Shown: piece after piece, positions 52,791 to 60,295 of the stretch
Layout of the letters: the number at the start of each line of letters is the position of its first letter
Position numbering within the stretch: the first letter of the stretch is position 1
Assembly (NCBI GenBank): GCA_964395095.1
Contig: CAYMZZ010000002.1
Coordinates: 310,001 to 374,000, forward strand
DNA length: 64,000 bases
From: CAYMZZ01 sp964395095
GTDB lineage: Bacteria > Bacteroidota > Bacteroidia > Chitinophagales > Chitinophagaceae
Direction: 5' to 3'
Notes under the pieces: generated by a model
Told to the model about the DNA's origin: nothing
The model's database searches: none
The model's input: only the letters and a program-made list of their open reading frames with translations
Position numbers and translations under genes: made by a program

Positions 52791-52821
52791 GATAAGGAGA
52801 CTTATAGAAAAATTGTGAAGG

Positions 52822-52829
52822 CAAAGATA
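52822..52829 (-). promoter_or_regulatory. -7 promoter box for the hypothetical-pyrD pair
   Basis: The minus strand reads TATCTTTG, an exact match to TAnnTTTG, 31 bases ahead of the start at 52790. It faces away from the thiolase promoter word seven bases to its right. Confidence 0.5.
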
Positions 52830-52835
52830 TATCCG

Positions 52836-52843
52836 TAAATTTG
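52836..52843 (+). promoter_or_regulatory. -7 promoter box for the thiolase gene
   Basis: TAAATTTG matches TAnnTTTG exactly, 70 bases ahead of the thiolase start. It is only six bases from the opposing-strand box at 52822-52829. Confidence 0.5.
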
Positions 52844-52913
52844 AACTGGAAAGTTGCATAAACAACTTTTGAGGTAATTAACGTATTACTTACAATTTTC
52901 AACTTACTACTCC

Positions 52914-54089
52914 ATGAACGACGCGTATATAGTTGCCGGTTATCGCAGTGCCGTTACCAAGTCGAAGAAAGGCGGATTTCGGTTTTATCGTCCCGATGAT
53001 TTGGCCATCACGGTCATCAAAGGTTTAATGGCCAGTGTGCCACAGTTGAAGCCATCACAGGTGGATGATGTGCTGGTGGGCAATGCCGTACCGGAAGCCG
53101 AACAGGGTTTACAGGTGGGGCGCATTATTGCGGCAAGAGCCCTGGGCTATGAAGTTCCTGGCGCAACGGTAAACCGGTATTGCGCTTCGGGCCTTGAAAC
53201 CATTGCTATGGCTACGGCCAAGATTCAAACCGGACAGGCCGATTGCATTATTGCCGGTGGCACCGAAAGTATGAGCCTGGTACCCACGGCCGGATGGAAA
53301 ACCGTGCCGGCTTATTCCATAGCCAGCGATGAACCCGACTATTACCTGAGTATGGGCCTCACCGCTGAAGCCGTTGCGAAAGAATACAAAGTAAGTCGCG
53401 ACGATCAGGATGCGTTTTCCTATCAATCGCATCAAAAAGCGATGCGCGCCATCGAGCAGGGGTATTTCAAGAGTGGCATTTTGCCGGTGGAAGTGGAGGA
53501 AGTGTACCTGGATCAGAAGGGAAAAAAGCAGAAGAGAACGTATACAGTGGATACCGATGAAGGCCCACGTGCGGATACATCCATGGAAGCGCTGGCCAAA
53601 CTAAAACCTGTGTTTGCTGCCGGCGGTGTTGTTACAGCCGGCAACTCATCGCAAACATCCGATGGTGCCGCATTTGTAATAGTGATGAGTGGAAAGATGA
53701 TGAAGGAATTGGAACTGCAACCCATTGGCAGGCTGGTAGCCTGCGCATCGGCGGGTGTGCACCCCCGCATTATGGGTATTGGCCCGGTGGCTGCCATTCC
53801 CAAAGTGTTGAAGCAGTCGGGTATGAACCTGGGCGATATCGACCTCGTTGAATTGAACGAAGCTTTTGCCTCACAATCGCTCGCGGTAATCCGCGAAGCC
53901 GGCCTGGATCCGGAAAAAGTAAATATCAATGGCGGGGCCATAGCCCTGGGTCATCCGCTCGGTTGCACGGGATGCAAGCTGACGATACAGGTACTCAACG
54001 ATATGAAGCGGCTGAAAAAGAAATATGGTATGGTAACCGCCTGTGTGGGCGGGGGACAGGGGATTGCGGGAATTATTGAAAACCTTTAA
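52914..54089 (+). CDS. Acetyl-CoA acyltransferase (thiolase)
   Basis: This thiolase of 391 residues works in fatty-acid beta-oxidation or acetoacetyl-CoA formation. The acylated cysteine is C90 in NRYCASGLETI, the catalytic histidine H347 lies in GHPLGCTG, and the second cysteine C377 in ACVGGGQG. The loop between about 120 and 245 fits the degradative FadA/FadI branch. No FadB-like multi-enzyme gene lies beside it, so substrate range is open. A perfect 37 bp inverted repeat lies downstream between this gene and the regulator gene. Confidence 0.93.
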   Translation: MNDAYIVAGYRSAVTKSKKGGFRFYRPDDLAITVIKGLMASVPQLKPSQVDDVLVGNAVPEAEQGLQVGRIIAARALGYEVPGATVNRYCASGLETIAMATAKIQTGQADCIIAGGTESMSLVPTAGWKTVPAYSIASDEPDYYLSMGLTAEAVAKEYKVSRDDQDAFSYQSHQKAMRAIEQGYFKSGILPVEVEEVYLDQKGKKQKRTYTVDTDEGPRADTSMEALAKLKPVFAAGGVVTAGNSSQTSDGAAFVIVMSGKMMKELELQPIGRLVACASAGVHPRIMGIGPVAAIPKVLKQSGMNLGDIDLVELNEAFASQSLAVIREAGLDPEKVNINGGAIALGHPLGCTGCKLTIQVLNDMKRLKKKYGMVTACVGGGQGIAGIIENL

Positions 54090-54097
54090 TTAGACGT

Positions 54098-54222
54098 ATT
54101 ACGTTTTTTGGGTTTAGAGTTTAGGGTTTAAAGTTTAAGGTTTTGATTTGTTCGTGTATCAGGGTATTAAACTCAAAACCTTAAACTTTAAACCCTAAAC
54201 TCTAAACCCCAAAACTTTCCAC
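54098..54222. repeat. Word-repeat hairpin with perfect 37 bp stem
   Basis: Positions 54110-54146 are the exact reverse complement of 54173-54209. The loop is 26 bases (54147-54172). Both arms consist of GGGTTTAGAG, GGGTTTAAAG and TTTAAGG words. It starts soon after the thiolase stop codon and precedes the promoter of the next gene, in the same direction. A T-rich tract does not follow the stem, so it does not look like a standard intrinsic terminator. Confidence 0.95.
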
Positions 54223-54280
54223 TCCACAACGCGGGGGAATTCCGTCATTCAGGGCTGTTGATCGCGACAGATAACGGGCA

Positions 54281-54288
54281 TAATTTTG
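54281..54288 (+). promoter_or_regulatory. -7 promoter box for the GlxA-type regulator
   Basis: TAATTTTG matches TAnnTTTG exactly, 39 bases ahead of the ATG at 54328. It rules out the upstream in-frame start near 54286. Confidence 0.55.
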
Positions 54289-54327
54289 GGTATTCAATTT
54301 TTACAGAATTGCCTAATACCTGAACAC

Positions 54328-55314
54328 ATGAAACATGTTTCCATCCTGATCCCCGAAGGGGATACCAGCCTCAGCAACCTGGAAGCCACTTACAAGATGT
54401 TTACTATGGCCAATGCCCAGTTGGAACAATCGGGTTCCCATCCTGTATTCAAAGTGGTGTTGGTGGGTATGAATGGCGACTCGCAGATCAGCAATGGACT
54501 GTTTAGTGTTCGCCCCCATGCGAGCATCGATCAGGTAGAGCGAACCGACCTGATCGTTATTCCCGCCATACATGGCAATTATGCCAAGGTGGTGGAAGCC
54601 AACTCTCATTTTATACCCTGGATCGTCCGACAATATAAGCAGGGGGCGGAAGTAGCCAGCCTCTGTATCGGCGCTTTTCTGCTGGCGAGTACGGGATTGC
54701 TGGAAGGCCGGCATTGTGCTACCCATTGGCTGGCGGCGAAGGAGTTCAGAGAAATGTTTCCGCAGGTGGATTTGGTAGATGACAAAATCATTACAGATGA
54801 ACACGGTATCTATACCAGCGGCGGTGCTTATTCATCACTCAACCTCAATCTGTACCTGATAGAAAAATATGTAGGTCGGGAGATGGCGGTATTGCATTCC
54901 AAAATTTTTGAGATAGATATAGATCGCGAAACGCAGTCGCCCTTCATTATTTTCCGTGGACAGAAAGACCATAATGACCAGGAAGTGCGTCGGGCGCAGG
55001 AGATCCTGGAAAAAGATTATGCGGAGCGCCTCTCGGTGGATGTTCTTTGCAGTCAGTTGGCGTTGGGTCGCCGAACTTTTGAACGCCGCTTTAAGAAAGC
55101 AACCGGTAACACTATTGTAGAGTACCTGCAACGCGTTCGAGTGGAGGCCGCGAAAAAAGCCCTGGAAAAGGGACGAAAGACGGTAAGTGAAGTGATGTAT
55201 GAAGTGGGCTATAGCGATCCTACCGCATTCCGGGATGTGTTTCGCAACTATGTGGGATTAACGCCGCTGGAGTACCGGATGAAGTTTAGCTATACGCATC
55301 AGCAAGTGGCCTGA
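54328..55314 (+). CDS. GlxA-family regulator (DJ-1/PfpI domain plus AraC-type helix-turn-helix)
   Basis: This is a 328-residue transcription factor. Residues 1-170 form a class I glutamine amidotransferase-like (DJ-1/PfpI) domain with the nucleophile-elbow segment VASLCIGAFLLASTG near 106-120 and THWLAAKEF after it. Residues about 225-322 form the AraC/XylS DNA-binding domain with its two helix-turn-helix units (LSVDVLCSQLALGRRTFERR and KTVSEVMYEVGYSDPTAFRD). The start at 54328 is supported by the promoter word at 54281. The small molecule sensed by the DJ-1 domain is unknown. Confidence 0.92.
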   Translation: MKHVSILIPEGDTSLSNLEATYKMFTMANAQLEQSGSHPVFKVVLVGMNGDSQISNGLFSVRPHASIDQVERTDLIVIPAIHGNYAKVVEANSHFIPWIVRQYKQGAEVASLCIGAFLLASTGLLEGRHCATHWLAAKEFREMFPQVDLVDDKIITDEHGIYTSGGAYSSLNLNLYLIEKYVGREMAVLHSKIFEIDIDRETQSPFIIFRGQKDHNDQEVRRAQEILEKDYAERLSVDVLCSQLALGRRTFERRFKKATGNTIVEYLQRVRVEAAKKALEKGRKTVSEVMYEVGYSDPTAFRDVFRNYVGLTPLEYRMKFSYTHQQVA

Positions 55315-55370
55315 TGGAAGGGGTTGAGGGCAATTGCGCAGATTCAGGTTTTCGCGTGTAAATTGCAGGA

Positions 55371-55739
55371 ATGAATGCAGCAAAACCCACCCTGGTACTC
55401 GGGGCTTCCGACAACCCTTCGCGTTATAGTTTTCTTGCCATGGAAAGATTACAAAAAAATGGGCACCCTGTTTTTGCGATAGGTCGTAAAGCAGCCAAAG
55501 TACATGGGGTACTGATTGACACTGAAAAAATCCCTTACGAAAATATCCATACCGTTACGCTCTACCTCAGCATCGATCACCAAAAGGAGTACTACGATTA
55601 TATCCTGGATCTTCAGCCGCGCAGAGTGATCTTCAATCCTGGTGCAGAGAATCCGGAATTCGCCAGCAAACTGGAAGCAGCCGGCATTCAGGCCATTGAA
55701 GCCTGTAGCCTGGTGATGCTCAGCACCGGGCAATACTGA
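55371..55739 (+). CDS. CoA-binding domain protein (YccU-like)
   Basis: This is a 122-residue single-domain protein with a Rossmann-type CoA-binding fold. TLVLGASDNPSRYSFLAMERL, residues 8-28, is the signature opening, and the C-terminal part has RRVIFNPGAENPEFASKLEAAGI near 84-106. It resembles the YccU/CoA-binding family, whose cellular role is not settled. It starts 56 bases after the regulator gene on the same strand and has a GC-poor leader with a promoter-like word (TAAATTGC) just ahead of the start. Confidence 0.9.
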   Translation: MNAAKPTLVLGASDNPSRYSFLAMERLQKNGHPVFAIGRKAAKVHGVLIDTEKIPYENIHTVTLYLSIDHQKEYYDYILDLQPRRVIFNPGAENPEFASKLEAAGIQAIEACSLVMLSTGQY

Positions 55740-55927
55740 AAAACGCTTATTTCTCGAAATTTTACGAAAGAGGCCTGCGTACTAGTCCCCGATTTTGCCG
55801 AATCCCTGTACCAGAATCTTGGGATCGGTTAAAAATTGTCGGAAACTTGTAGTACCGTACCCCCCTGAAAGCTGAGGCAATGCGAATTGCCGACAGAATA
55901 AAATCCTTTTGTCCAAACAGATATCCC

Positions 55928-56407
55928 ATGAAACGCCGTATTCTACCGGGCCTGGCCCTGCTATCTTTCGTATTGTTGATGTTGGATGCTGCTGCGCAAA
56001 GCAAAGCACCCATCAACGAACCCAACTTACAAAAGCCCCGTCTTTTTGCTGCGCTTCCAACCGAATTATCGATGTCTGTTGCCGACATGGAACAATTGCT
56101 GCTGCCCGCCAAATCGGCCGCACGCAGTGAGGACCTGATGCGGTCTGAAAAAAAGATCGCCGTTTTCACGGCCAACTATGTATCCGCTACCTCCTTATAT
56201 GAAAACAAGGTGCACAGTGTGGTGCTTCGCCTGAAGGATTTTCCGGGCGCTACGCTGACCCTATCCTCATCCACCAACCCTGATGGTACGGTCGCTTATG
56301 CTGGCCGTATCATCAGTTTTCAGCATGCCGATATGTACATGCTGGTAAAAAAGGGAGAAGGATATTGGTGGGAGAAGAAGGGATTTTATGATGTGGTAGC
56401 TGAGTAG
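55928..56407 (+). CDS. Hypothetical exported protein
   Basis: This is a 159-residue exported protein. The ATG at 55928 gives a signal peptide (MKRRILPGLALLSFVLLMLD, cleavage near AAAQS); in-frame starts further upstream would hide it. The mature part contains TELSMSVADMEQLLLPAKSA and a beta-rich second half (GATLTLSSSTNPDGTVAYAG, ADMYMLVKKGEGYWWEKKG). I recognise no family. A block of CGTGAATCGTGAG words follows directly after its stop codon, as it does after the vWA gene. Confidence 0.75.
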   Translation: MKRRILPGLALLSFVLLMLDAAAQSKAPINEPNLQKPRLFAALPTELSMSVADMEQLLLPAKSAARSEDLMRSEKKIAVFTANYVSATSLYENKVHSVVLRLKDFPGATLTLSSSTNPDGTVAYAGRIISFQHADMYMLVKKGEGYWWEKKGFYDVVAE

Positions 56408-56452
56408 CGTGAATCGTGAGACGTGAGACGTGAATCGTGAGTCGTGAGTAAG
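56408..56452. repeat. CGTGAATCGTGAG word repeat after a stop codon (half element)
   Basis: Tandem words CGTGAATCGTGAGA, CGTGAGA and CGTGAATCGTGAGT begin one base after the stop codon at 56407. The same vocabulary follows the stop codon at 23356. No complementary arm is found before the next gene at 56500. Confidence 0.65.
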
Positions 56453-56499
56453 GTTTTTGGTTTATAGTTTAATGTTGTTGTTCATCCAATCCGCCTGTT

Positions 56500-58110
56500 A
56501 TGAAAAACCATGTCCGTACACTTTTGCTGGGTAGTTGCCTCCTGGGCACACTATGCCTGAGAGCCCAGGTACCCATTATGAACAGTTATCCGTCCGCAAC
56601 GGCTACCATTTTTTTGGATTTTGATGGCCACCGGGTGGAAGGTACCAGTTGGAACTATATGGGTGCTATCAATTGTGCCCCCTCGGGTCTTGGCGAAGCC
56701 AAGATCATCGAAATCTTTAATCGCGTGGCCGAAGATTTTCGCCCTTTCAATATTAATGTTACAACCGACTCTACCCGATTCCTCGCTTCTGCCTTAACGC
56801 AGCGTACCCGCGTTATCCTGACCACTACTTACGAATGGTACGGAACAGCAGGTGGGGTAGCTTTTGTGGGTTCATTTGCCTGGCCCGACGATAATCCCTG
56901 TTTTGTTTTCACTGGCCTTCATGGCTATCGTACCAAAGATATTGCCGAAGCTACCGCTCACGAAGCCGGGCATACGCTGGGATTGTACCATCAGTCGCGT
57001 TACGATGCATCCTGCAATAAGGTTTCTGATTATCATTCTGGTGCCGGTTCCGGTGAAATAGGTTGGGCACCCATTATGGGTGTGGGTTATTCCCGCAATT
57101 TCACGCTCTGGCACAATGGCCCTAATTCATACGGTTGTACTAATTTCCAAAACGACCTGGATGTGATCACTTCCGCCACCAATGGTTTCGGGTATCGTAA
57201 TGATGATCATGGCACCAGCTTTGCCGATGCTACCGTTCCTGTCTTTAGCAACAACAGTTTTGAGATGACGGGGATTATTGAGCGCAATACCGATTTGGAC
57301 TATTTCCGCTTCATCATGCCCGGAACCGGACGTTTTGAACTGGATGCCATTCCTTATAACGTTGGTACGGGCAATGCGGGCTCCGATCTGGATTTGCAGG
57401 TAACACTCTACAACGAAAATGAAGTGGCCCTCAGCACTTATAATCCCGGCAGCCTGCTCAACTCCATCGCCGATACCACGCTTTCAACGGGTACCTATTA
57501 CCTGAAGGTGGAAGGCAAGGGAAATTTATATGCCCCGGAATACGCCAGCCTGGGCTCCTATTCCCTCCTGGCCAATATAGATGTGGATGGTGGTACCGTA
57601 CTACCCCTGCGTCGTTTTCAACTCAACGGCACCTGGCAGCAGGGCAAGCATAACCTGAACTGGTTGATTGAAGCAGATGAGCAGGTTGTTGCACAAAGCA
57701 TCGAAATCTCGCACGATGGTCGCTTGTATGAAGCCCTCCTTCCAGTGGAGGCGCAGAGCCGTCAGCATATTTACCTGCCCGATCATCCGGCCCTTGCTAC
57801 CTATTACCGCATCCGTGCCGAGCTGGAAGATGGACGTCGCTATTATTCCAATACCATCGTCATTCGTGAAGACAGGAAGGGCAGCCGTCCGGCGCTCCTG
57901 CAAAATCCGACCAAAGCCAATGCCATTCGCGTAGAAGCGCCCTTTGCCTGCGAATACCGTTTGCTCGACCTGAACGGGCGACTGATCAGTTCAGGCAGGC
58001 TGCAGGCGGGTGTACAGCAACTCCCGGCACAAGGCATACCGGCCGGATTTTACCTGCTGCAATACCTCCATGAGCGAGAGCAATGGAGCGATAAAATCCT
58101 GATCCAATAA
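56500..58110 (+). CDS. Secreted zinc metalloprotease with T9SS type A sorting tail
   Basis: This 536-residue protein is probably secreted by the type IX system. A signal peptide ends near ALRAQ (about residue 23). The metzincin zinc motif HEAGHTLGLYH is at residues 154-164, with all three histidines and the glutamate present, and a Met-turn-like segment (PIMGVGYSR) follows near 188-196. Residues about 245-365 resemble a pre-peptidase C-terminal domain (TDLDYFRFIMPGTGRFEL, GTYYLKVEGKG). The last 75 residues are a type A sorting domain (YRLLDLNGRLISSGRL, GIPAGFYLLQY, DKILIQ). It probably degrades proteins outside the cell; specificity is unknown. Confidence 0.9.
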   Translation: MKNHVRTLLLGSCLLGTLCLRAQVPIMNSYPSATATIFLDFDGHRVEGTSWNYMGAINCAPSGLGEAKIIEIFNRVAEDFRPFNINVTTDSTRFLASALTQRTRVILTTTYEWYGTAGGVAFVGSFAWPDDNPCFVFTGLHGYRTKDIAEATAHEAGHTLGLYHQSRYDASCNKVSDYHSGAGSGEIGWAPIMGVGYSRNFTLWHNGPNSYGCTNFQNDLDVITSATNGFGYRNDDHGTSFADATVPVFSNNSFEMTGIIERNTDLDYFRFIMPGTGRFELDAIPYNVGTGNAGSDLDLQVTLYNENEVALSTYNPGSLLNSIADTTLSTGTYYLKVEGKGNLYAPEYASLGSYSLLANIDVDGGTVLPLRRFQLNGTWQQGKHNLNWLIEADEQVVAQSIEISHDGRLYEALLPVEAQSRQHIYLPDHPALATYYRIRAELEDGRRYYSNTIVIREDRKGSRPALLQNPTKANAIRVEAPFACEYRLLDLNGRLISSGRLQAGVQQLPAQGIPAGFYLLQYLHEREQWSDKILIQ

Positions 58111-58198
58111 GTATTTCCCGTTCTGTTAACAGAACAATAATCCGTACCCCTTTTGTCAAATGGAGGTTTTTCTATATCTTAGGAAAACCTCTTTTTAT

Positions 58199-58672
58199 AT
58201 GCGATGGAGAAGATTTAATGGAGATCCTATTGAACTTCCGATCAAATCCGCAGTGGAAAATGCCATAAAGCGTGAAACTGCGGCCGGCTACCGACTCAAG
58301 GTTTGCATCGGCACCGACTCCCAGGTAAAGGGCAGGGAAACAGAGTTTGCCACCGTAATTGTTTTCCTCCGGGAAGGGCATGGCGGCTTTATGTTCATTC
58401 ACAACGAAAAGACCCGCCAGTCGTTTACCATCAAGGAAAGGATGCTGATGGAGGTAGCCAAGAGTATCGAAATAGCTTATGAATTGTGCAACCTGTTTAC
58501 GGAGTATAACGTAGATATGGAAGTGCATGCGGACATCAACACCAATCCGCATTTCAAGAGCAACGATGCGTTGAAGGAAGCCATGGGTTATATCCTGGGT
58601 ATGGGCTTTGCCTTTAAAGCCAAGCCTGAAGCATTTGCCAGCAGTTGCTGTGCCAACAAGGTCGTAAACTGA
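58199..58672 (+). CDS. DUF458 (YkuK-like) RNase H-fold protein
   Basis: This is a 157-residue protein from the ATG at 58199; an ATG at 58160 would add 13 residues without family character. It belongs to the DUF458/YkuK family, predicted to have a ribonuclease H-like fold. The conserved segments are VCIGTDSQVKGRETEFATVI near 35-54 (Asp and Gln in GTDSQ), then VDMEVHADINTNPHFKSND near 108-126 (acidic DIN) and the Cys-rich ending FASSCCANKVV. Acidic residues fit a metal site, but nuclease activity has not been shown for this branch as far as I know. It is convergent with the small membrane gene. Confidence 0.85.
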   Translation: MRWRRFNGDPIELPIKSAVENAIKRETAAGYRLKVCIGTDSQVKGRETEFATVIVFLREGHGGFMFIHNEKTRQSFTIKERMLMEVAKSIEIAYELCNLFTEYNVDMEVHADINTNPHFKSNDALKEAMGYILGMGFAFKAKPEAFASSCCANKVVN

Positions 58673-58768
58673 TCGGGCCGGTTGGGGCCCTCAACCAAAG
58701 GCAACGGATCCATGCGATCTTCCGCATGGGTAAGGGCTCTTATTCCGCCCAACATTCCTGAATTCCCT

Positions 58769-59080
58769 TTATTTTCCCTGCCCCGATTTGGCTTTTCTCC
58801 TGCGCAGCATACCCAACACCAGCACAGCCAGCATAAGCAGGCCAAATCCAATCCGCAACAGCGCGTTTCTTTTTGCTTTTTCATCCCTTTGTTGGTAGTC
58901 CTGCCTGAAGTTGTTGAAGTCCTTATGCAGGGCAGCGCTTTCCTTTTCCTTCCACAGGCTGTCGGCAATAATATTGTTAACAACAAGGCTGTCAGGTGGG
59001 GGTACTACCAGGGAATCCTGGGCCTGCAGGCTGGCAGGTGGCCGGCTGATCAATAGCAGGCATAGCAAAAGTCGATACAT
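58769..59080 (-). CDS. Small membrane-anchored hypothetical protein
   Basis: This is a 103-residue protein starting at 59080 (MYRLLLCLLLISRPPASLQA, a signal peptide). The mature part has a short linker (PPPDSLVVNNIIADSLWKEK), a helical stretch rich in Asp, Gln and Arg, then a C-terminal transmembrane helix (IGFGLLMLAVLVLGML) with a basic end (RRRKAKSGQGK). This suggests a bitopic inner-membrane protein with a periplasmic helix. I recognise no family. It follows another small membrane-protein gene on the same strand and may be co-transcribed with it. Confidence 0.7.
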   Translation of the reverse strand: MYRLLLCLLLISRPPASLQAQDSLVVPPPDSLVVNNIIADSLWKEKESAALHKDFNNFRQDYQQRDEKAKRNALLRIGFGLLMLAVLVLGMLRRRKAKSGQGK

Positions 59081-59147
59081 CTTTTTTGGAGGGAAAAGTA
59101 GCGGTACTGGGGCCATCAGGGAATACCATGAGGCGGGTATTTGCCTC

Positions 59148-59330
59148 TTATTCGCTGCCGGCAGGGTGGGGTCGGAGCGTGTCGGCAACAGCGCTTAATG
59201 AAGCTTGCTGCTGCACAGGCAGGGGTTTTTCCGACAACACGCGGGTGTCGCGCTGCGCGAAATAGTAAAGCAGGTTGGTGGCGACAAATAAAAGCGCGAT
59301 GATGCGGTACTGAATTTTTGCTGTTCCCAT
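59148..59330 (-). CDS. Small membrane-anchored hypothetical protein
   Basis: This is a 60-residue protein with one N-terminal transmembrane helix (IIALLFVATNLLYYFAQ, about residues 10-26) and a polar tail. The basic start MGTAKIQYR suggests a cytoplasmic N-terminus. It lies upstream of the small membrane gene at 58769-59080 on the same strand, 67 bases away, and downstream of engB, from which it is separated by a word-repeat hairpin. No family is recognised. Length and weak codon evidence keep confidence moderate. Confidence 0.55.
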   Translation of the reverse strand: MGTAKIQYRIIALLFVATNLLYYFAQRDTRVLSEKPLPVQQQASLSAVADTLRPHPAGSE

Positions 59331-59362
59331 GCGGATGGCTTGCTGCGAAGCTAGGGGAAAAT

Positions 59363-59478
59363 AGTTTTAAGTTGTAAGTTTTAAGTTTTAAGTGATAAAG
59401 TGTGCCAATACATAATTTAATGGGACTGAGTTTGTAAACACATTGTAACTTAAAACTTATAACTTAAAACTTATAACT
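59363..59478. repeat. Word-repeat inverted repeat overlapping the engB stop codon
   Basis: Arms 59363-59395 (AGTTTTAAGTTGTAAG words) and 59446-59478 (TAACTTAAAACTTATAAC words) are complementary at most positions. The right arm runs into the last codons and the stop of engB (59471), so the repeat contributes the 3' end of the gene. Confidence 0.8.
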
Positions 59479-60079
59479 TTCCAAGCATTTCTTCCAAAAA
59501 TCCCAGCACCAATTCCCTCCCCTCCCTCGTTTCGGCGCTGGTAACAAAGAATGGAGGCGTTTCTTCCCATTCCTCCAAAAGCCTATCGATGAATTGCTGC
59601 ACTTGCCGTCGCGTGGCACCGGGTTTGTTTTTATCTGCCTTCGTAAAAATTAACGCGAAGGGCACCGACCATTTGCCCAGGTTGCGGATAAATTCCAGGT
59701 CAATGGCCTGGGGTTCGTGTCGGCTGTCGATTAACACAAACACACATCGCAGGTTTTCCCTTTTGCGGAGATAATGATGTATCATTTCTTCCCAACGGTT
59801 TCTGTCGCGCTGCGAAATTTTGGCATATCCGTATCCCGGCAGATCCACGAGATACCATTTTTTCTTATCGCTGGAGAGTATGTCGAAATGATTGATGAGT
59901 TGCGTTTTGCCTGGCGTGGCCGAGGTTTTGGCCAGGTTCTTCTTGTTGCAGAGCATATTGATCAGCGAAGACTTGCCTACATTGCTGCGTCCGATAAAAG
60001 CAAATTCCGGCCGGTCAGCCACCGGGCATTGCTCGTAGTTGGCGCTACTGATAATATAACTGGCCTGGGTGATTTCCAT
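59471..60079 (-). CDS. engB: Ribosome biogenesis GTPase EngB (YsxC/YihA)
   Basis: EngB is an essential GTPase for large ribosomal subunit assembly. The 202-residue protein has G1 GRSNVGKSS at 30-38, the G2 region with KTSATPGKT near 52-60, G3 DLPGYG near 78-83 and G4 TKAD near 146-149. YAKISQRDRNRWEEMIHHYL after G3 is family-typical. The last codons lie in the arm of an inverted repeat. The gene runs in the same direction as the reductase gene upstream, with another hairpin spacer between them. Confidence 0.95.
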   Translation of the reverse strand: MEITQASYIISSANYEQCPVADRPEFAFIGRSNVGKSSLINMLCNKKNLAKTSATPGKTQLINHFDILSSDKKKWYLVDLPGYGYAKISQRDRNRWEEMIHHYLRKRENLRCVFVLIDSRHEPQAIDLEFIRNLGKWSVPFALIFTKADKNKPGATRRQVQQFIDRLLEEWEETPPFFVTSAETREGRELVLGFLEEMLGKL

Positions 60080-60091
60080 GAATGCAAGATA

Positions 60092-60295
60092 GGAAGTAGT
60101 AAGTAGAAAGTAGGGAGTAGTAAGTGGGGAGTAGAAAGTAGGGAATGGTCAATGATAGTGCCTGCGATGTTTTCAGGTCTGGTGGTTAGGGCTGAATAGG
60201 TGAGTTGACGTACCCACCAATAAAATACCGATTTCAAATTGGTACTTTCTTCTCTAACCCCACTTTCTACTCCCCACTTACTACTCCCTATTTCC
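60092..60295. repeat. Word-repeat hairpin with perfect 29 bp stem
   Basis: Positions 60111-60139 are the exact reverse complement of 60262-60290, and further AAGTAGAAAGTAGGG words extend both arms. The interior is 122 bases (60140-60261). The right arm ends directly at the stop codon of the reductase gene (60296), and the left arm reaches close to the engB start. Confidence 0.92.

Noticed and set aside
54110..54209. Ordinary intrinsic terminator
   Set aside because: The stem is AT-rich and far longer than usual, and no T-tract follows it; the true terminators here (24066-24101, 40352-40380) look quite different.
54286..54327. Longer N-terminus of the GlxA-type regulator
   Set aside because: A consensus promoter word at 54281-54288 overlaps it, and the domain starts properly at 54328.
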